A stretch of DNA of 64,000 nt from Kiloniella litopenaei (GCF_000982415.1 NZ_LANI01000009.1:69501-133500); one strand, 5' to 3'. Shown: positions 1-9,180, numbered from the stretch's first letter. Made by a program: numbers and translations. The notes: generated by a model not told the origin, from the letters alone.

Positions 1-268
1 CAACGATATCAAGATTATCTTCCATATCACGGACCACATCACCCAGATTTATTTCTGCAGCAGAGCGCGCCAGCAACATACCACCTTTTTTACCGCGGAT
101 AGTTTTGAGATATCCATCTTGAGAAAGCTGATTAACGACTTTCATCAAATGGTTACGGGAAATATCATAGCGTTCAGAAATTTCCGTAATCGTTGTTAAC
201 TCATCACCCTTTAGGCCGACAAAAATCAGGACACGTAGCGAATAGTCAGTATAGGTTGTCAGTCTCAT
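1..268 (-). CDS. nsrR: Rrf2/NsrR-type transcriptional regulator, 3' part beyond the window
   Basis: The first 89 residues are visible and the gene runs off the left edge. The N-terminus (MRLTTYTDYSLRVLIFVG) and the winged-helix segment with ISRNHLMKVVNQLS followed by GYLKTIRGKKGGM and the GDVVRDME turn are the typical signature of the NsrR branch of the Rrf2 family. NsrR is a cytoplasmic iron-sulphur repressor that senses nitric oxide and controls NO-detoxification genes. The three cysteines that would hold the cluster (usually about residues 90-105) fall outside the window, so the NsrR call rests on the DNA-binding half only. A different Rrf2 member such as RirA or IscR is possible, but they fit the visible part less well. 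Confidence 0.75.
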   Translation of the reverse strand, partial: MRLTTYTDYSLRVLIFVGLKGDELTTITEISERYDISRNHLMKVVNQLSQDGYLKTIRGKKGGMLLARSAAEINLGDVVRDMEDNLDIV

Positions 269-395
269 CTCTGGTCTAATATCTCAAGGTATTTCATTAA
301 TTGTCCACGCAATATAAACACAAATTAGGACCAGAACATACGGAAAACAATAGGACAGGATGACGCTATTACAAACAGAACCAGTCTTTTATTGT

Positions 396-1184
396 TCACG
401 AAAAGATATTTCGTGCCGTCTCAAGCCACCCAAGGCCAGACTTTGTATCTGCCTTTGGGGTATATTCACATCCAATCCAACCATCGTATTTGACCTTTGC
501 CAGTTCCGAGAAAATCCAGCCATAATTGATTTCACCATCAGACGGTTCGTGTCGATCTGGTACACCGGCGATTTGAATATGTCCGACATAATCCATTTGA
601 TGACGGATCAATACCGATAAATCGCCCTCCATAATCTGGGCGTGATACAGATCCATTTGTAACTTTATGTTTGGCATGGCGATATGATCGATAATTTTTC
701 GCGCCTGAGCTTGATGAGACAAAAGATATCCGGGAAAAGCCCGTGTATTCAACGGCTCAATCAAAACAGTAACATTTGCCGATTGCGCCTGTTCACAAGC
801 ATATGCCAAGTTGGCCAGATAAACTTCGAAGCAAGCTTCCAGTGCTTCACCTTCGGGACAGATCCCCGCCATGACATGCAGTTTGCGACAATTCAGATGC
901 TCGGCATAATCCAATGCCAACTCAACACTCAACTGAAACTCACTTTCCCGCCCTGGCAAAGCTGCAATCCCGCGTTCACCCTTTTCCCAGTTACCGGCAG
1001 GAAGATTGAACAGCACCTGTTCCAGACCCGTACTATCCAACCGGGCCTTTAGGTCCTGTTTAGAAAACTCGTAAGGGAAAAGAAACTCAACTCCTTCAAA
1101 GCCGGCATCCTGCGCAGCCTTAAAACGATCGAGAAAAGGATCTTCGGTAAAAAGCATGCTGAGGTTAGCGGCGAAACGATACAT
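396..1184 (-). CDS. hyi: Hydroxypyruvate isomerase family TIM-barrel protein
   Basis: 262 residues, matching the usual length of Hyi/OtnI (about 258). The family interconverts hydroxypyruvate and tartronate semialdehyde, or acts on 2-oxo-tetronates. The N-terminus MYRFAANLSMLF and the two glutamates expected in the active site, in VLIEPLN (about residue 143) and GCEYTPK (about residue 240), are present, as is the metal-site stretch LQMDLYHAQ. The ATG at 1184 was chosen over a longer frame because it matches the family start and has AAAGG upstream. It lies 4 bp after the stop of the dehydrogenase gene, so the two are co-transcribed. No glyoxylate carboligase is visible, so the exact substrate (glyoxylate pathway or C4 acid sugar) is open. 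Confidence 0.85.
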   Translation of the reverse strand: MYRFAANLSMLFTEDPFLDRFKAAQDAGFEGVEFLFPYEFSKQDLKARLDSTGLEQVLFNLPAGNWEKGERGIAALPGRESEFQLSVELALDYAEHLNCRKLHVMAGICPEGEALEACFEVYLANLAYACEQAQSANVTVLIEPLNTRAFPGYLLSHQAQARKIIDHIAMPNIKLQMDLYHAQIMEGDLSVLIRHQMDYVGHIQIAGVPDRHEPSDGEINYGWIFSELAKVKYDGWIGCEYTPKADTKSGLGWLETARNIFS

Positions 1185-1188
1185 ACTA

Positions 1189-2121
1189 TCAGCCTTTAGT
1201 TTGATTGTTATTATCGATTGTTTTTTCGACAGCGTTAATAAAGCCAGCTTGATCAAGATCCCCAAGCCCGTCATCAACCATTTTTTGCCACAAGGTCAAA
1301 GCGGTTTCCAATCCAGTGAGCTTGAGGTCATAATGTTTTGCCAGCTCTGAAGCTTGCTTTACATCCTTTAGCTGAACGGTTGCTCTTGCTCCTGGTTCAA
1401 AGTTGCGCTCTATCATACGCTGACCATGCAGTTCCAGTATCCGGCTATCTGCAAAGCCCCCTAACAGGGCGTTACGTACTTTGGCAGGATCGGCACCTGC
1501 CCTTGATGCCAGGGTCAAAGCCTCAGCAACAGCATCAATTGTCATCGCGACAATCATCTGATTTGCCGTCTTGGCAATCTGACCAGCCCCCAGAGAGCCA
1601 ACATGATTAATATTCTCACCCAGAACATTGAAAAGCGGCAAAGCTCGGCGAAAATCAGTCTCTGAGCCACCAACCATAATCGAAAGTGTTCCATTCTCGG
1701 CCCCAACAGCGCCACCGCTTACGGGGGCATCCAAATACCCCGCCCCGACATGATCAACCCTTCCGGCGAGAACGCGCGTGTTCATAACCTGGGTCGTGCC
1801 CATATCGATCACAAGCGTATCCGGGTTCATAGACAGTAACAGCCCTTGATCCCCGCAAATTACCTGCTCTACAGCCACTGTATCTGTAACGCAGATAACG
1901 ATAAATCCACTCTTGATTTTTCGGGCAAGGTCCTGCGGCGTTTTACAGTATATCAGGCCCAGTGCCTCCAGATCCGTAGCCTTGCCACGGGATCGGGAAT
2001 GGATAAAGACTTCCGCCCCCGCATCATGTAAGCGTTTGGCAAAATGCCAGCCCATTTTTCCGAGCCCGACAACACCGACTTTTGTTCCGGAAAAAGAAGA
2101 TAATTCAGAAGGACCATTCAT
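1189..2121 (-). CDS. 3-hydroxyacid dehydrogenase, tartronate-semialdehyde reductase-like (GlxR/GarR family)
   Basis: About 310 residues. It has the N-terminal Rossmann motif VGVVGLGKMG (about residues 14-23), the substrate-loop motif DAPVSGGAVGAENGTL and the catalytic-lysine motif GAGQIAKTANQM, which define the beta-hydroxyacid dehydrogenase family (3-hydroxyisobutyrate dehydrogenase and tartronate-semialdehyde reductase). The neighbouring hydroxypyruvate isomerase, read 4 bp downstream in the same operon, favours NAD(P)H-dependent reduction of tartronate semialdehyde to glycerate. The ATG at 2121 (MNGPSELS) is the first ATG in frame; its Shine-Dalgarno is weak. 3-hydroxyisobutyrate dehydrogenase remains an alternative. 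Confidence 0.82.
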   Translation of the reverse strand: MNGPSELSSFSGTKVGVVGLGKMGWHFAKRLHDAGAEVFIHSRSRGKATDLEALGLIYCKTPQDLARKIKSGFIVICVTDTVAVEQVICGDQGLLLSMNPDTLVIDMGTTQVMNTRVLAGRVDHVGAGYLDAPVSGGAVGAENGTLSIMVGGSETDFRRALPLFNVLGENINHVGSLGAGQIAKTANQMIVAMTIDAVAEALTLASRAGADPAKVRNALLGGFADSRILELHGQRMIERNFEPGARATVQLKDVKQASELAKHYDLKLTGLETALTLWQKMVDDGLGDLDQAGFINAVEKTIDNNNQTKG

Positions 2122-2203
2122 ATACAAGACAATCTAACAGCTGTTTATTCGTAAACATTCTGAAAGAGTTACCCGGTAAGGTCAAAATAATTAAGTGAAT
2201 TGT

Positions 2204-3205
2204 CTAACCAACACGAGCAAGACGATCTTCCCGCGGCGTTGATCCAAAATAGCCACGATAAGCGCGAGAGAAATATGAAAAGGATGTAAAACCACAGGCT
2301 ATGGCGACTTCACTTACGGGCAAAGCTGTTTGCCGAAGAAGGGCACGTGCTCGCTTTAATCGTAAACGCTTATAATATCGCTTTGGGCTACAGCCGAGAT
2401 GGCGGGCGAAAAGACGTTCTATTTGACGTTTGGAGCTGCCGATTTCTTTGGCGATCTCCTCTGCTGTCAATAAAACTTCGAGGTTCTCTTCCATTATCCG
2501 TACCGCATCAGCCAGCTTCCCCGACAGTTTTTGCAAGGTAAGATTGCGTTGACGTAAAGGAATAGATGCGCCGCCTCGAACTTCGTAATTAAAGGCTTCG
2601 GCGACTTGCCCGGCTATATCCGTACCACACTGATGCTCGATAATATTAAGGATTAAATCAAGGCACGCAGCTTTACCTGTACAGGTGATGCGCTTACGAT
2701 CCCATGAAAAAAGGGCATCCTGTATTTCAACAGATGGATAAAGCTCTTTAAAACTATCGTGATAAGCCCACGGCACAGCACACCGATAACCACTTAACAA
2801 CCCCGCACTGGCAAGTTCATTACAAGCCCCGCCAACAGCACCGACATAAACGCCTTGGCGATCCAACCGCTTAAGCCAGTTGATAAAAAGATCCGATTTA
2901 CCTGTACGAACCCCCCACTCACCAAAGACAAGCGCAAGATCAATTGCCTCGTCATCGCCAACGGCCATATCGGGCTTTAGAATAAATCCGTCTTCCAGAT
3001 CAATATTCTGACCATCCATTGTTGCAATACGCCAATGAAAAGCCGCATAGCCAGCAACAGCATTAGCCGTTTTTAACGCCTGAATAGTTAAACTGGTATC
3101 CAAAGAGGCTGTACCGGGAAGAACGGCAAAAACCACACGTTGCAAATCTCTGCGAGGCGCTTTTTTCTTTAGATGTGGTTCTGCACTATACACCTTTAAA
3201 TGCAT
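2204..3205 (-). CDS. GlxA-family transcriptional regulator (DJ-1/PfpI-like domain plus AraC HTH)
   Basis: 333 residues. The first ~190 residues resemble the class I amidotransferase-like (DJ-1/PfpI) sensor domain (VVFAVLPGTASLDTSLTIQAL). The last ~100 form an AraC double helix-turn-helix with AKEIGSSKRQIERLFARHLG and the second-helix signature EVAIACGFTSFSYFSRAYRGYFG. This architecture is found in GbdR, CdhR and ArgR-type regulators of amine and amino acid catabolism. The ATG at 3205 (MHLKVYS) is preferred over a longer frame because GGAAGG lies just upstream. It may regulate the hyi/dehydrogenase pair, which follows in the same direction after an 82-bp gap, but the effector is unknown. Confidence 0.87.
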   Translation of the reverse strand: MHLKVYSAEPHLKKKAPRRDLQRVVFAVLPGTASLDTSLTIQALKTANAVAGYAAFHWRIATMDGQNIDLEDGFILKPDMAVGDDEAIDLALVFGEWGVRTGKSDLFINWLKRLDRQGVYVGAVGGACNELASAGLLSGYRCAVPWAYHDSFKELYPSVEIQDALFSWDRKRITCTGKAACLDLILNIIEHQCGTDIAGQVAEAFNYEVRGGASIPLRQRNLTLQKLSGKLADAVRIMEENLEVLLTAEEIAKEIGSSKRQIERLFARHLGCSPKRYYKRLRLKRARALLRQTALPVSEVAIACGFTSFSYFSRAYRGYFGSTPREDRLARVG

Positions 3206-3315
3206 AAATGCCCTTCCTTTCCAGACCGACACCCCATTTCTGAACGGGTCGCCAGATACCTATCAATTCGTTATTTCAAAATTATGCAGCATCCATTGTC
3301 ATCCGCAAAACGAAC

Positions 3316-3363
3316 ATATAAAGAATTCTTTATTTAGTCAACCAAATAAAGAATTCTTTATAT
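3316..3363. repeat. Perfect 20-bp inverted repeat made of two self-palindromic 12-mers
   Basis: Arms 3316-3335 and 3344-3363 are perfect reverse complements around an 8-base spacer (AGTCAACC). Each arm itself contains the palindrome AAAGAATTCTTT (3320-3331 and 3348-3359). The repeat lies 111 bp upstream of the GlxA-type regulator and downstream of the MEKHLA gene. It could be a paired operator or an AT-rich transcription terminator, but it has no GC stem or clear T-tail, which favours a protein-binding site. Confidence 0.75.
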
Positions 3364-3492
3364 TGATTTTGAAATCAAATTAATATATTTATTTTCAATA
3401 TGTTAATCGAATTTTCTTCGAACTAAGATTTAAATTTGTGAAATTTTTCTTCTTGTTTGCGACTTTTATTTACGTAAATGCGCCTCATAAAT

Positions 3493-3966
3493 TTACAAAA
3501 ACGTCCAAGAGCTGAACGTGGCTGCCTGCCCTGCTCTTAAAGCATCGGGATTATTGCTCTCTTTAATGGGCGGTACAGTCCAAATAATAGCTTCTTCTAT
3601 TAAAAACCTCTTCCCCTTACTTGAAATCCTTATTCCTCTGTAGTTATCAAAATACCCCTTTTCCTTGGCTTGTTGCAGCATTATAGCCCGGTCATCACGG
3701 AATTCAGGTTCTGCTGTCTTACGCGAAGGTATCTTGGTAAAATCATCCCATGACATTTCCCAAAGGTTGAGAGCGATTAAATTTCCGTAATTCAGAACTG
3801 GATCAGCCCCACCATTATGCGATACGACAACAAACGGCGCTTCGAATAATTGCCGCCCCCAGCTCTTCTCTTTATCCAATTTAATTAAGTCTTTCCCGGT
3901 TACGGCCTTGAAACTGTCGATCAATCGTTTCGCATGCTGTTCCTGAAACTCGCTTATTTCTGGCAC
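3493..3966 (-). CDS. MEKHLA domain-containing protein
   Basis: 157 residues. The segment FEAPFVVVSHNGGADPVLNYGN followed by ALNLWEMSWDDFTKIPSR and the ending GQAATFSSW match the bacterial MEKHLA domain, a PAS-like fold also found at the C-terminus of plant HD-ZIP III factors. The whole protein is this one domain. Translation most likely starts at GTG 3966, which has AGGAG ten bases upstream. Its function in bacteria is not established; ligand sensing by the PAS-like fold is a reasonable guess. It stands alone between two non-coding stretches. Confidence 0.8.
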   Translation of the reverse strand: MPEISEFQEQHAKRLIDSFKAVTGKDLIKLDKEKSWGRQLFEAPFVVVSHNGGADPVLNYGNLIALNLWEMSWDDFTKIPSRKTAEPEFRDDRAIMLQQAKEKGYFDNYRGIRISSKGKRFLIEEAIIWTVPPIKESNNPDALRAGQAATFSSWTFL

Positions 3967-4395
3967 AGAATAATTTCTCCTGGTAGCTCTTGATGATAGC
4001 GGATTTTTTTCCTGAAATTAAAATTCAAAAGAACAAAACTTAAAAGTTTTCTCCCCAAAAGGTTGTCAAAACAACAGAAAACAAATTAATCCTTGCTTAA
4101 AATCATAATATTTCAAATACTATAGGCATACGATTATTATCTTATTTTTGAAATGGGCCACCAGTTGACAAGAGAATGCCGTATTCAGGCGTTTCTCAAA
4201 ACTTTAACATGCCCAAATCCCGATAATACTTGACTTTTCTCTAAATTCGTAGATAAAGCTAGTATGGTTTTAAAAGTCCCGGCCTCCTCTGCCTGCCCTA
4301 CACTGGTCACTAAAGAAGATTCCCGGCCTTGCCGAACCCTTTACCAACGGCTGATTTTGGCCGTCACACAAGATAAGTAATTAGGAGTCTCTTTA
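3967..4395. promoter_or_regulatory. Intergenic region with candidate promoter and long leader of the cold-shock gene
   Basis: This 429-bp gap holds no gene that I can support. A sigma70-like pair, TTGACT at 4230-4235 and GATAAA at 4252-4257 with a 16-bp spacer, would give a leader of about 130 nt before the csp start codon. Long structured leaders are typical of cold-shock genes. A small hairpin (ACGGC 4347-4351 with GCCGT 4360-4364) lies about 30 bp before the ATG. The promoter call is by eye. Confidence 0.4.
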
Positions 4396-4605
4396 ATGGC
4401 GACTGGCGTAGTAAAATGGTTTAACTCCACTAAAGGTTTTGGCTTTATCGAGCCTGATGCTGGCGGTGATGATGCTTTTGTTCATATTTCTGCTGTAGAA
4501 CGTGCAGGCCTACAAGGTTTGAACGAAGGCCAACGTGTTGAGTTCGAACTAGAACGCGGCCGTAACGGCAAAATGGCTGTCTCAACAATCGCGGTTGCTG
4601 AGTAA
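4396..4605 (+). CDS. cspA: CspA-family cold-shock protein
   Basis: 69 residues forming a single cold-shock (OB-fold) domain. Both nucleic-acid binding motifs are present: RNP1 KGFGFI (about 13-18) and RNP2 DAFVHI (about 26-31), with the N-terminal VKWFN. Such proteins bind single-stranded RNA and DNA and melt mRNA secondary structure, often after temperature downshift. A good Shine-Dalgarno, AGGAG, lies 9-13 bases before the ATG. The gene is monocistronic, with its own long leader and a strong terminator right behind it. Alphaproteobacteria carry several csp paralogues, so the symbol denotes the family only. Confidence 0.95.
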   Translation: MATGVVKWFNSTKGFGFIEPDAGGDDAFVHISAVERAGLQGLNEGQRVEFELERGRNGKMAVSTIAVAE

Positions 4606-4646
4606 TGCCATGCTGCAATCATTAATTTGATTGCAAGCGACAGACT

Positions 4647-4674
4647 AAAGGGTACCAAATCGGTACCCTTTTTT
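4647..4674 (+). terminator. Rho-independent terminator of the cold-shock gene
   Basis: A 10-bp stem (AAAGGGTACC 4647-4656 with GGTACCCTTT 4662-4671), a 5-base loop and a T-run to 4674, 42 bp after the csp stop codon. Confidence 0.9.
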
Positions 4675-4804
4675 CGTGCCTGATTTCTGATTTTTGCTGA
4701 TTTAAAAACGCACTAGCTTAAACACACGATCCACTCAGCGCTCAAGCTCGTGATTAAAACATCACGGCAACAACATCTGATGCATCAACCATCAACGTCG
4801 CGAG

Positions 4805-6433
4805 CTACTCCCACACATTCGGTACTTTCATGTGAATAAGGGCGGGCTTGCCGCTTTCTTTTGCCTGCTCAAACGCCTCGGGGAACTGATCTGCATGATC
4901 AACAGTAACCCCAACACCACCATAGGCCCGCGCCAGAGCGGCAAAATCAGGGTTGTTTAAACGGGTTGAAATAACACGGTCTGGATATTCACGTTCCTGA
5001 TGCATACGAATTGTTCCAAAGCACCCGTTATCGACCACGATAATGATGACATTGGCCCCGTATTGTACGGCAGTTGCTATTTCCTGCCCGTTCATCATAA
5101 AGCAACCATCCCCGGCCAAAGTCACAACCACTCTGTCAGGCTCTGTAATCTTGGCACTGATCCCCGCGGGAACACCATAGCCCATCGCCCCTGAAGTCGG
5201 GGCCAGTTGACTTGGGTAGGACGAGAACTGATAGAACCGCTGCCCCCAGATGGTGTAGTTTCCCGCACCATTGGTAATGATCGCATCATCCGGTAAATTT
5301 TCCCTCAGATAGCGGCTGATCTTGTGCATGGGGAAATCTTTGATACCAGCTTCTTCCGCAATAAAGGCCTCATATTCAGCACGTGCTTGTGCAACCGTAC
5401 CTTTCCAAACAGGCGCATTAACGGGGTCAAGATCCAACGCCGCTTTGGTAAAGGCTGTCAAATCACTCAGGATAGCCAACTCTGCATTAAAAACGCGGTT
5501 AAGCTCTTCTGCACCGGGGAGAATGTGAACAAGCTTCTGTTTGGTATTGGGACTGTCCAGCAAACTGTATCCACTGGTTGTCATTTCCCCCAGACGTGGG
5601 CCAACAACAATCAGAAGGTCACTTTCCTTGACCCGGGCAGCCAGCTTTGGATTAAGCGCAATACCAACCTCGCCAATATATTGAGGGTGGTGATTATCGA
5701 AGGTATCTTGCCTGCGGAAAGCACAGGCGACAGGCAAGTGATTGCGTTCAGCAAAGGCCGTTATGTTCCGACTGGCGTCTTTTGACCACCCGCCACCGCC
5801 AATAAGCAACAAAGGTTTCTGCGCTTCACTCAGCAATGTTCTGAAATCAGCCATATCCTCGGGCCGAGGGGCGGAAGCGACCTTTTTATAGGATGGCGTA
5901 TCCACCACGCTTGCCATTTCGGTCAACATATCTTCGGGCAGCGCCAACACCACAGGCCCCGGTCGGCCGGACGTTGCCGTATGGAAAGCGCGATTAAGAT
6001 ATTCCGGGATACGGTCAGCAGTTTCAATCTGGGCAACCCATTTCGCCATCTCACCAAACATGCGGCGATAATCAATTTCCTGAAAGGCTTCCCTGTCTTC
6101 CTGATCCCGAGCCACCTGACCGATAAACAAAATCATCGGCGTGGAATCCTGAAACGCAGTATGAACACCGATAGAGGCATTGGTCGCCCCCGGCCCCCGC
6201 GTCACAAAACAGATCCCCGGTGTGCCTTTCAGCTTGCCATAGGCTTCCGCCATATAGGCCGCGCCACCTTCTTGCCGACAGGTCACGATATTGATGCTCT
6301 CTGTCAAATCATAAAGACCATCCAGAACAGCCAGATAGCTTTCACCCGGCACACAGAACACCGTATCGACACCGTGGGCCTGTAGGCCCTGAGCCAGAAT
6401 TTCCCCGCCTGAACGTTCCGTTACATTTGCCAT
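4805..6433 (-). CDS. Thiamine diphosphate-dependent enzyme (acetolactate synthase-like), glutarate operon
   Basis: 542 residues with the three-domain layout of ThDP enzymes: N-terminal pyrimidine-binding domain with the activating glutamate in CRQEGGAAYMAEAYGK, a central domain, and a C-terminal diphosphate-binding domain with GDGCFMMNG and VVDNGCFGTIRMHQE. The glutamate shows it is not glyoxylate carboligase, where this residue is replaced. No regulatory small subunit is present, so biosynthetic acetolactate synthase is unlikely. It is the last gene after gcdH and the CoA-transferase (60-bp gap). I infer a 2-oxoacid decarboxylase or lyase role feeding glutarate metabolism, possibly on 2-oxoadipate. 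ATG 6433 is supported by AGGAAAG. Confidence 0.8.
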   Translation of the reverse strand: MANVTERSGGEILAQGLQAHGVDTVFCVPGESYLAVLDGLYDLTESINIVTCRQEGGAAYMAEAYGKLKGTPGICFVTRGPGATNASIGVHTAFQDSTPMILFIGQVARDQEDREAFQEIDYRRMFGEMAKWVAQIETADRIPEYLNRAFHTATSGRPGPVVLALPEDMLTEMASVVDTPSYKKVASAPRPEDMADFRTLLSEAQKPLLLIGGGGWSKDASRNITAFAERNHLPVACAFRRQDTFDNHHPQYIGEVGIALNPKLAARVKESDLLIVVGPRLGEMTTSGYSLLDSPNTKQKLVHILPGAEELNRVFNAELAILSDLTAFTKAALDLDPVNAPVWKGTVAQARAEYEAFIAEEAGIKDFPMHKISRYLRENLPDDAIITNGAGNYTIWGQRFYQFSSYPSQLAPTSGAMGYGVPAGISAKITEPDRVVVTLAGDGCFMMNGQEIATAVQYGANVIIIVVDNGCFGTIRMHQEREYPDRVISTRLNNPDFAALARAYGGVGVTVDHADQFPEAFEQAKESGKPALIHMKVPNVWE

Positions 6434-6493
6434 CAATCTTTCCTGTCCAACTTTTTCATTTGCACTTTGTTGATTTATTTGTGGTCCACCCGG

Positions 6494-7735
6494 TTATGCA
6501 ATGGCCCCTATAGTTCGTAGCTTTTCAATGTCATCGCGTTCAGTGCCAAGGATTTCACCGAGCACTTCATCCGTGTGCTGGCCTAGCATCGGCGGCGACA
6601 ACTCTGCACCTGACTTTGCCTGTCCATATTTGATCGGCGTTGAAACCAGTTTCTGCCTTGCACCGCCGGGATGCTCATACTCCTTGAGAATACCGCGCTG
6701 CTGGATGTGCGGGTCAGCAAAAACCTGTGAAAGGTCATTAATAGGCCCACAGGGCACCTTTACCTTTTCGAGGGATGAAATCCAGAAATCAGTCGGCTTT
6801 TCTTTCAGCACTTCCTGAACAAAAGGAACAAGCTGCTCTCGGTTTTCTACCCTTGTTGTATTGGTCTGGTACTTGGGGTTTTCTGCAAGTTCCATACACC
6901 CGGCAACATCACAAAAAGCCTCGAACTGACGGTCGTTACCAACGGCCAAAATCATGTAACCGTCTGCGGTTTCAAAAACTTCATAGGGGGAAATATTCGG
7001 GTGCGCATTCCCTCTGCGATGGGGCACCTTATCTGAAACCAGATAGTTTGTTGCCTGATTGGCCAGCATCGCCGCCTGACAATCCATCAAGGCAATATCG
7101 ATATGATCGCCGCGCCCAGTGCGTTCGCGCTTGAACAATGCCGCAAGGATGCCTGTTACCCCATACATGCCGCTAAAAAGATCCACCACAGCCACGCCGA
7201 CCTTCATCGGCTGTCGGCCAGCTTCCCCAGTGATGCTCATCAAACCGCCCATGCCCTGTATCATCAGGTCATAGCCCGCCTTGTCTGCATAGGGGCCTTC
7301 CTGTCCAAAACCCGTGATCGAACAATAAATAAGCTTGGGATTTATCTTTGATAGCGCCTCGTAATCAAGGCCGAACTTCTTTAGTCCACCGACCTTGAAG
7401 TTCTCGATAACAATGTCGCAGTGCAGCGCAAGATCCTGAAGGATTTTCTGACCTTCGGCCTTGGTCATATCCACAGCCAGAGATCGCTTTCCCCGATTGG
7501 CAGACATGTAATAGGCAGACTCTTGCGTATTCTCGCCTGCCGAAGTCTTCACAAAGGGAGGCCCCCAGGCACGGGTATCATCCCCGCAACCCGGGCGCTC
7601 TACCTTGATCACATCACATCCCAGATCGGCCAAAGTCTGACCAACCCAGGGACCGGCTAGTACACGTGACAGATCAAGAACCCTAACCCCTTCAAGAGGC
7701 ATATCATTTTTCTGATTATCCGAAGGCTGTGTCAC
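6494..7735 (-). CDS. Family III CoA-transferase, probable succinyl-CoA:glutarate CoA-transferase
   Basis: 413 residues, the normal length for CaiB/Frc-type (family III) CoA-transferases. Recognisable stretches are LEGVRVLDLSRVLAGPWVGQ near the N-terminus, NRGKRSLAVD, and the catalytic aspartate in GYDLMIQGMGGLMS (about residue 156). Its position between gcdH and the ThDP enzyme matches the arrangement in glutarate degradation, where this enzyme makes glutaryl-CoA from glutarate using succinyl-CoA. The likely start is GTG 7735 with GGA about nine bases upstream; the first ATG in frame would remove 11 residues. Substrate specificity is inferred from the neighbourhood. Confidence 0.87.
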   Translation of the reverse strand: MTQPSDNQKNDMPLEGVRVLDLSRVLAGPWVGQTLADLGCDVIKVERPGCGDDTRAWGPPFVKTSAGENTQESAYYMSANRGKRSLAVDMTKAEGQKILQDLALHCDIVIENFKVGGLKKFGLDYEALSKINPKLIYCSITGFGQEGPYADKAGYDLMIQGMGGLMSITGEAGRQPMKVGVAVVDLFSGMYGVTGILAALFKRERTGRGDHIDIALMDCQAAMLANQATNYLVSDKVPHRRGNAHPNISPYEVFETADGYMILAVGNDRQFEAFCDVAGCMELAENPKYQTNTTRVENREQLVPFVQEVLKEKPTDFWISSLEKVKVPCGPINDLSQVFADPHIQQRGILKEYEHPGGARQKLVSTPIKYGQAKSGAELSPPMLGQHTDEVLGEILGTERDDIEKLRTIGAIA

Positions 7736-7788
7736 CGCTTTGAATTCCGTGTGTTACATAAAGGCCCGATTTACATGAAAGCCCAGTA

Positions 7789-8976
7789 CTACATAAAAGC
7801 TTGCAAGCCGGTTTGCGCCCGTCCCAGAATAAGCGCGTGCACATCATGCGTACCTTCGTAAGTGTTTACGGCTTCCAGGTTCATCACATGCCGGATGACA
7901 TGAAATTCATCGGAAACACCATTACCACCATGCATATCCCTTGCGGTTCTGGCAATCTCCAGCGACTTGCCACAGGAATTACGCTTGATCATGGAAATAA
8001 GTTCCGGGGCAATCTTGCCTTCGTCAAACAACTGCCCCGCACGCACGCAGCCCTGTAATCCCAAAGAGATTTCGGTCTGCATATCTGCCAGCTTTTTCTG
8101 TACCAGTTGGGTCTGCGCCAAAGGACGGCCAAACTGTTTGCGGTCCAGCGTATATTGACGCGCCGCGTGCCAGCAAAACTCTGCCGCCCCCAATGCGCCC
8201 CAGGCAATGCCGTACCGCGCCCGGTTAAGACAGCCAAAAGGACCTTTGAGGCCTGTAACTTCCGGGAACATATTTTCTTCTGGCACAAAGACCTTATCCA
8301 TAACGATCTCACCCGTTACAGAGGCTCGCAAACTGAACTTGCCCTCGATCTTTGGCGTGGAAAGTCCCTCCATACCGCGTTCGAGAACAAAGCCGCGAAT
8401 AATGCCCTCGTCATTTTTCGCCCAGACCACCATCACATCGGCGATGGGCGAGTTCGTGATCCACATCTTCGCGCCAGATAACTCGTACCCACCGTCAACT
8501 TTACGCGCGCGGGTTTTCATACCGCCGGGATCAGACCCGGCATCGGGTTCTGTTAGACCAAAGCAACCGACATATTCACCCGTCGCCAGTTTTGGCAGAT
8601 ACTTTTGCTTTTGCTCTTCTGATCCATAGGCGTAGATCGGGTGCATCACCAAAGAAGACTGCACAGACATCGCAGAACGATAACCGCTGTCGACACGCTC
8701 GATCTCTCGAGCAATCAGGCCATAGCTGGTATAGCTGACACCTGCACAGCCATAACCGTCGATGGTCGCGCCCAAAAACCCAAGCTCACCCATCTCACGC
8801 ATAATGTCGCGATCAAAGGTTTCGTTGCGGTTCGCGTCCAGAATACGCGGCATCAGCTTGTCTTGCGCATAGTCACGCGCGCTGTCCCTGACCATGCGCT
8901 CTTCTTCATTCAACTGAACGTCTAACAGGAACGGGTCTTCCCAATCGAATTTTCCAAGTTTGGCAGATGCAGACAT
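7789..8976 (-). CDS. gcdH: Glutaryl-CoA dehydrogenase
   Basis: 395 residues, full length. It is an FAD enzyme of the acyl-CoA dehydrogenase family that oxidises and decarboxylates glutaryl-CoA to crotonyl-CoA. Diagnostic features are [18 protein letters not shown] (substrate-binding arginine region), the FAD-contact motif [24 protein letters not shown], and the catalytic glutamate in [12 protein letters not shown] (about E374), which match human and Pseudomonas GcdH closely. It is the first gene of the operon, with GGAAAGAAGA before the ATG. The LysR regulator at 9181 is transcribed divergently across a 204-bp intergenic region that probably holds both promoters. Confidence 0.95.
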   Translation of the reverse strand: MSASAKLGKFDWEDPFLLDVQLNEEERMVRDSARDYAQDKLMPRILDANRNETFDRDIMREMGELGFLGATIDGYGCAGVSYTSYGLIAREIERVDSGYRSAMSVQSSLVMHPIYAYGSEEQKQKYLPKLATGEYVGCFGLTEPDAGSDPGGMKTRARKVDGGYELSGAKMWITNSPIADVMVVWAKNDEGIIRGFVLERGMEGLSTPKIEGKFSLRASVTGEIVMDKVFVPEENMFPEVTGLKGPFGCLNRARYGIAWGALGAAEFCWHAARQYTLDRKQFGRPLAQTQLVQKKLADMQTEISLGLQGCVRAGQLFDEGKIAPELISMIKRNSCGKSLEIARTARDMHGGNGVSDEFHVIRHVMNLEAVNTYEGTHDVHALILGRAQTGLQAFM

Positions 8977-9180
8977 GTTCTTCTTTCCGAGCTATACGCG
9001 GCACATAAAGTGCCTCAAGGTTTTTATTCGCCGTAATTTTATAGCTTATTGTCCCCTGCGTTAATGATAAAGGCCAACGATTATTTTTCCAAACATCATT
9101 CACTAAACTCATGACTAATGGATCAAAGATCTATACAGTCATGCAGATAATTCTTTGTTTGATATCCGAGCATTAATCCT

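Noticed and set aside
3490-3970. Plant-type HD-ZIP protein, suggested by the MEKHLA domain
   Set aside because: The protein is the single domain in a bacterial form, without a homeobox or leucine zipper.
4805-6433. Glyoxylate carboligase (gcl), suggested by the hyi and reductase genes nearby
   Set aside because: The activating glutamate in CRQEGGAAYMAE is present, while carboligase lacks it; the operon partners are gcdH and a CoA-transferase.
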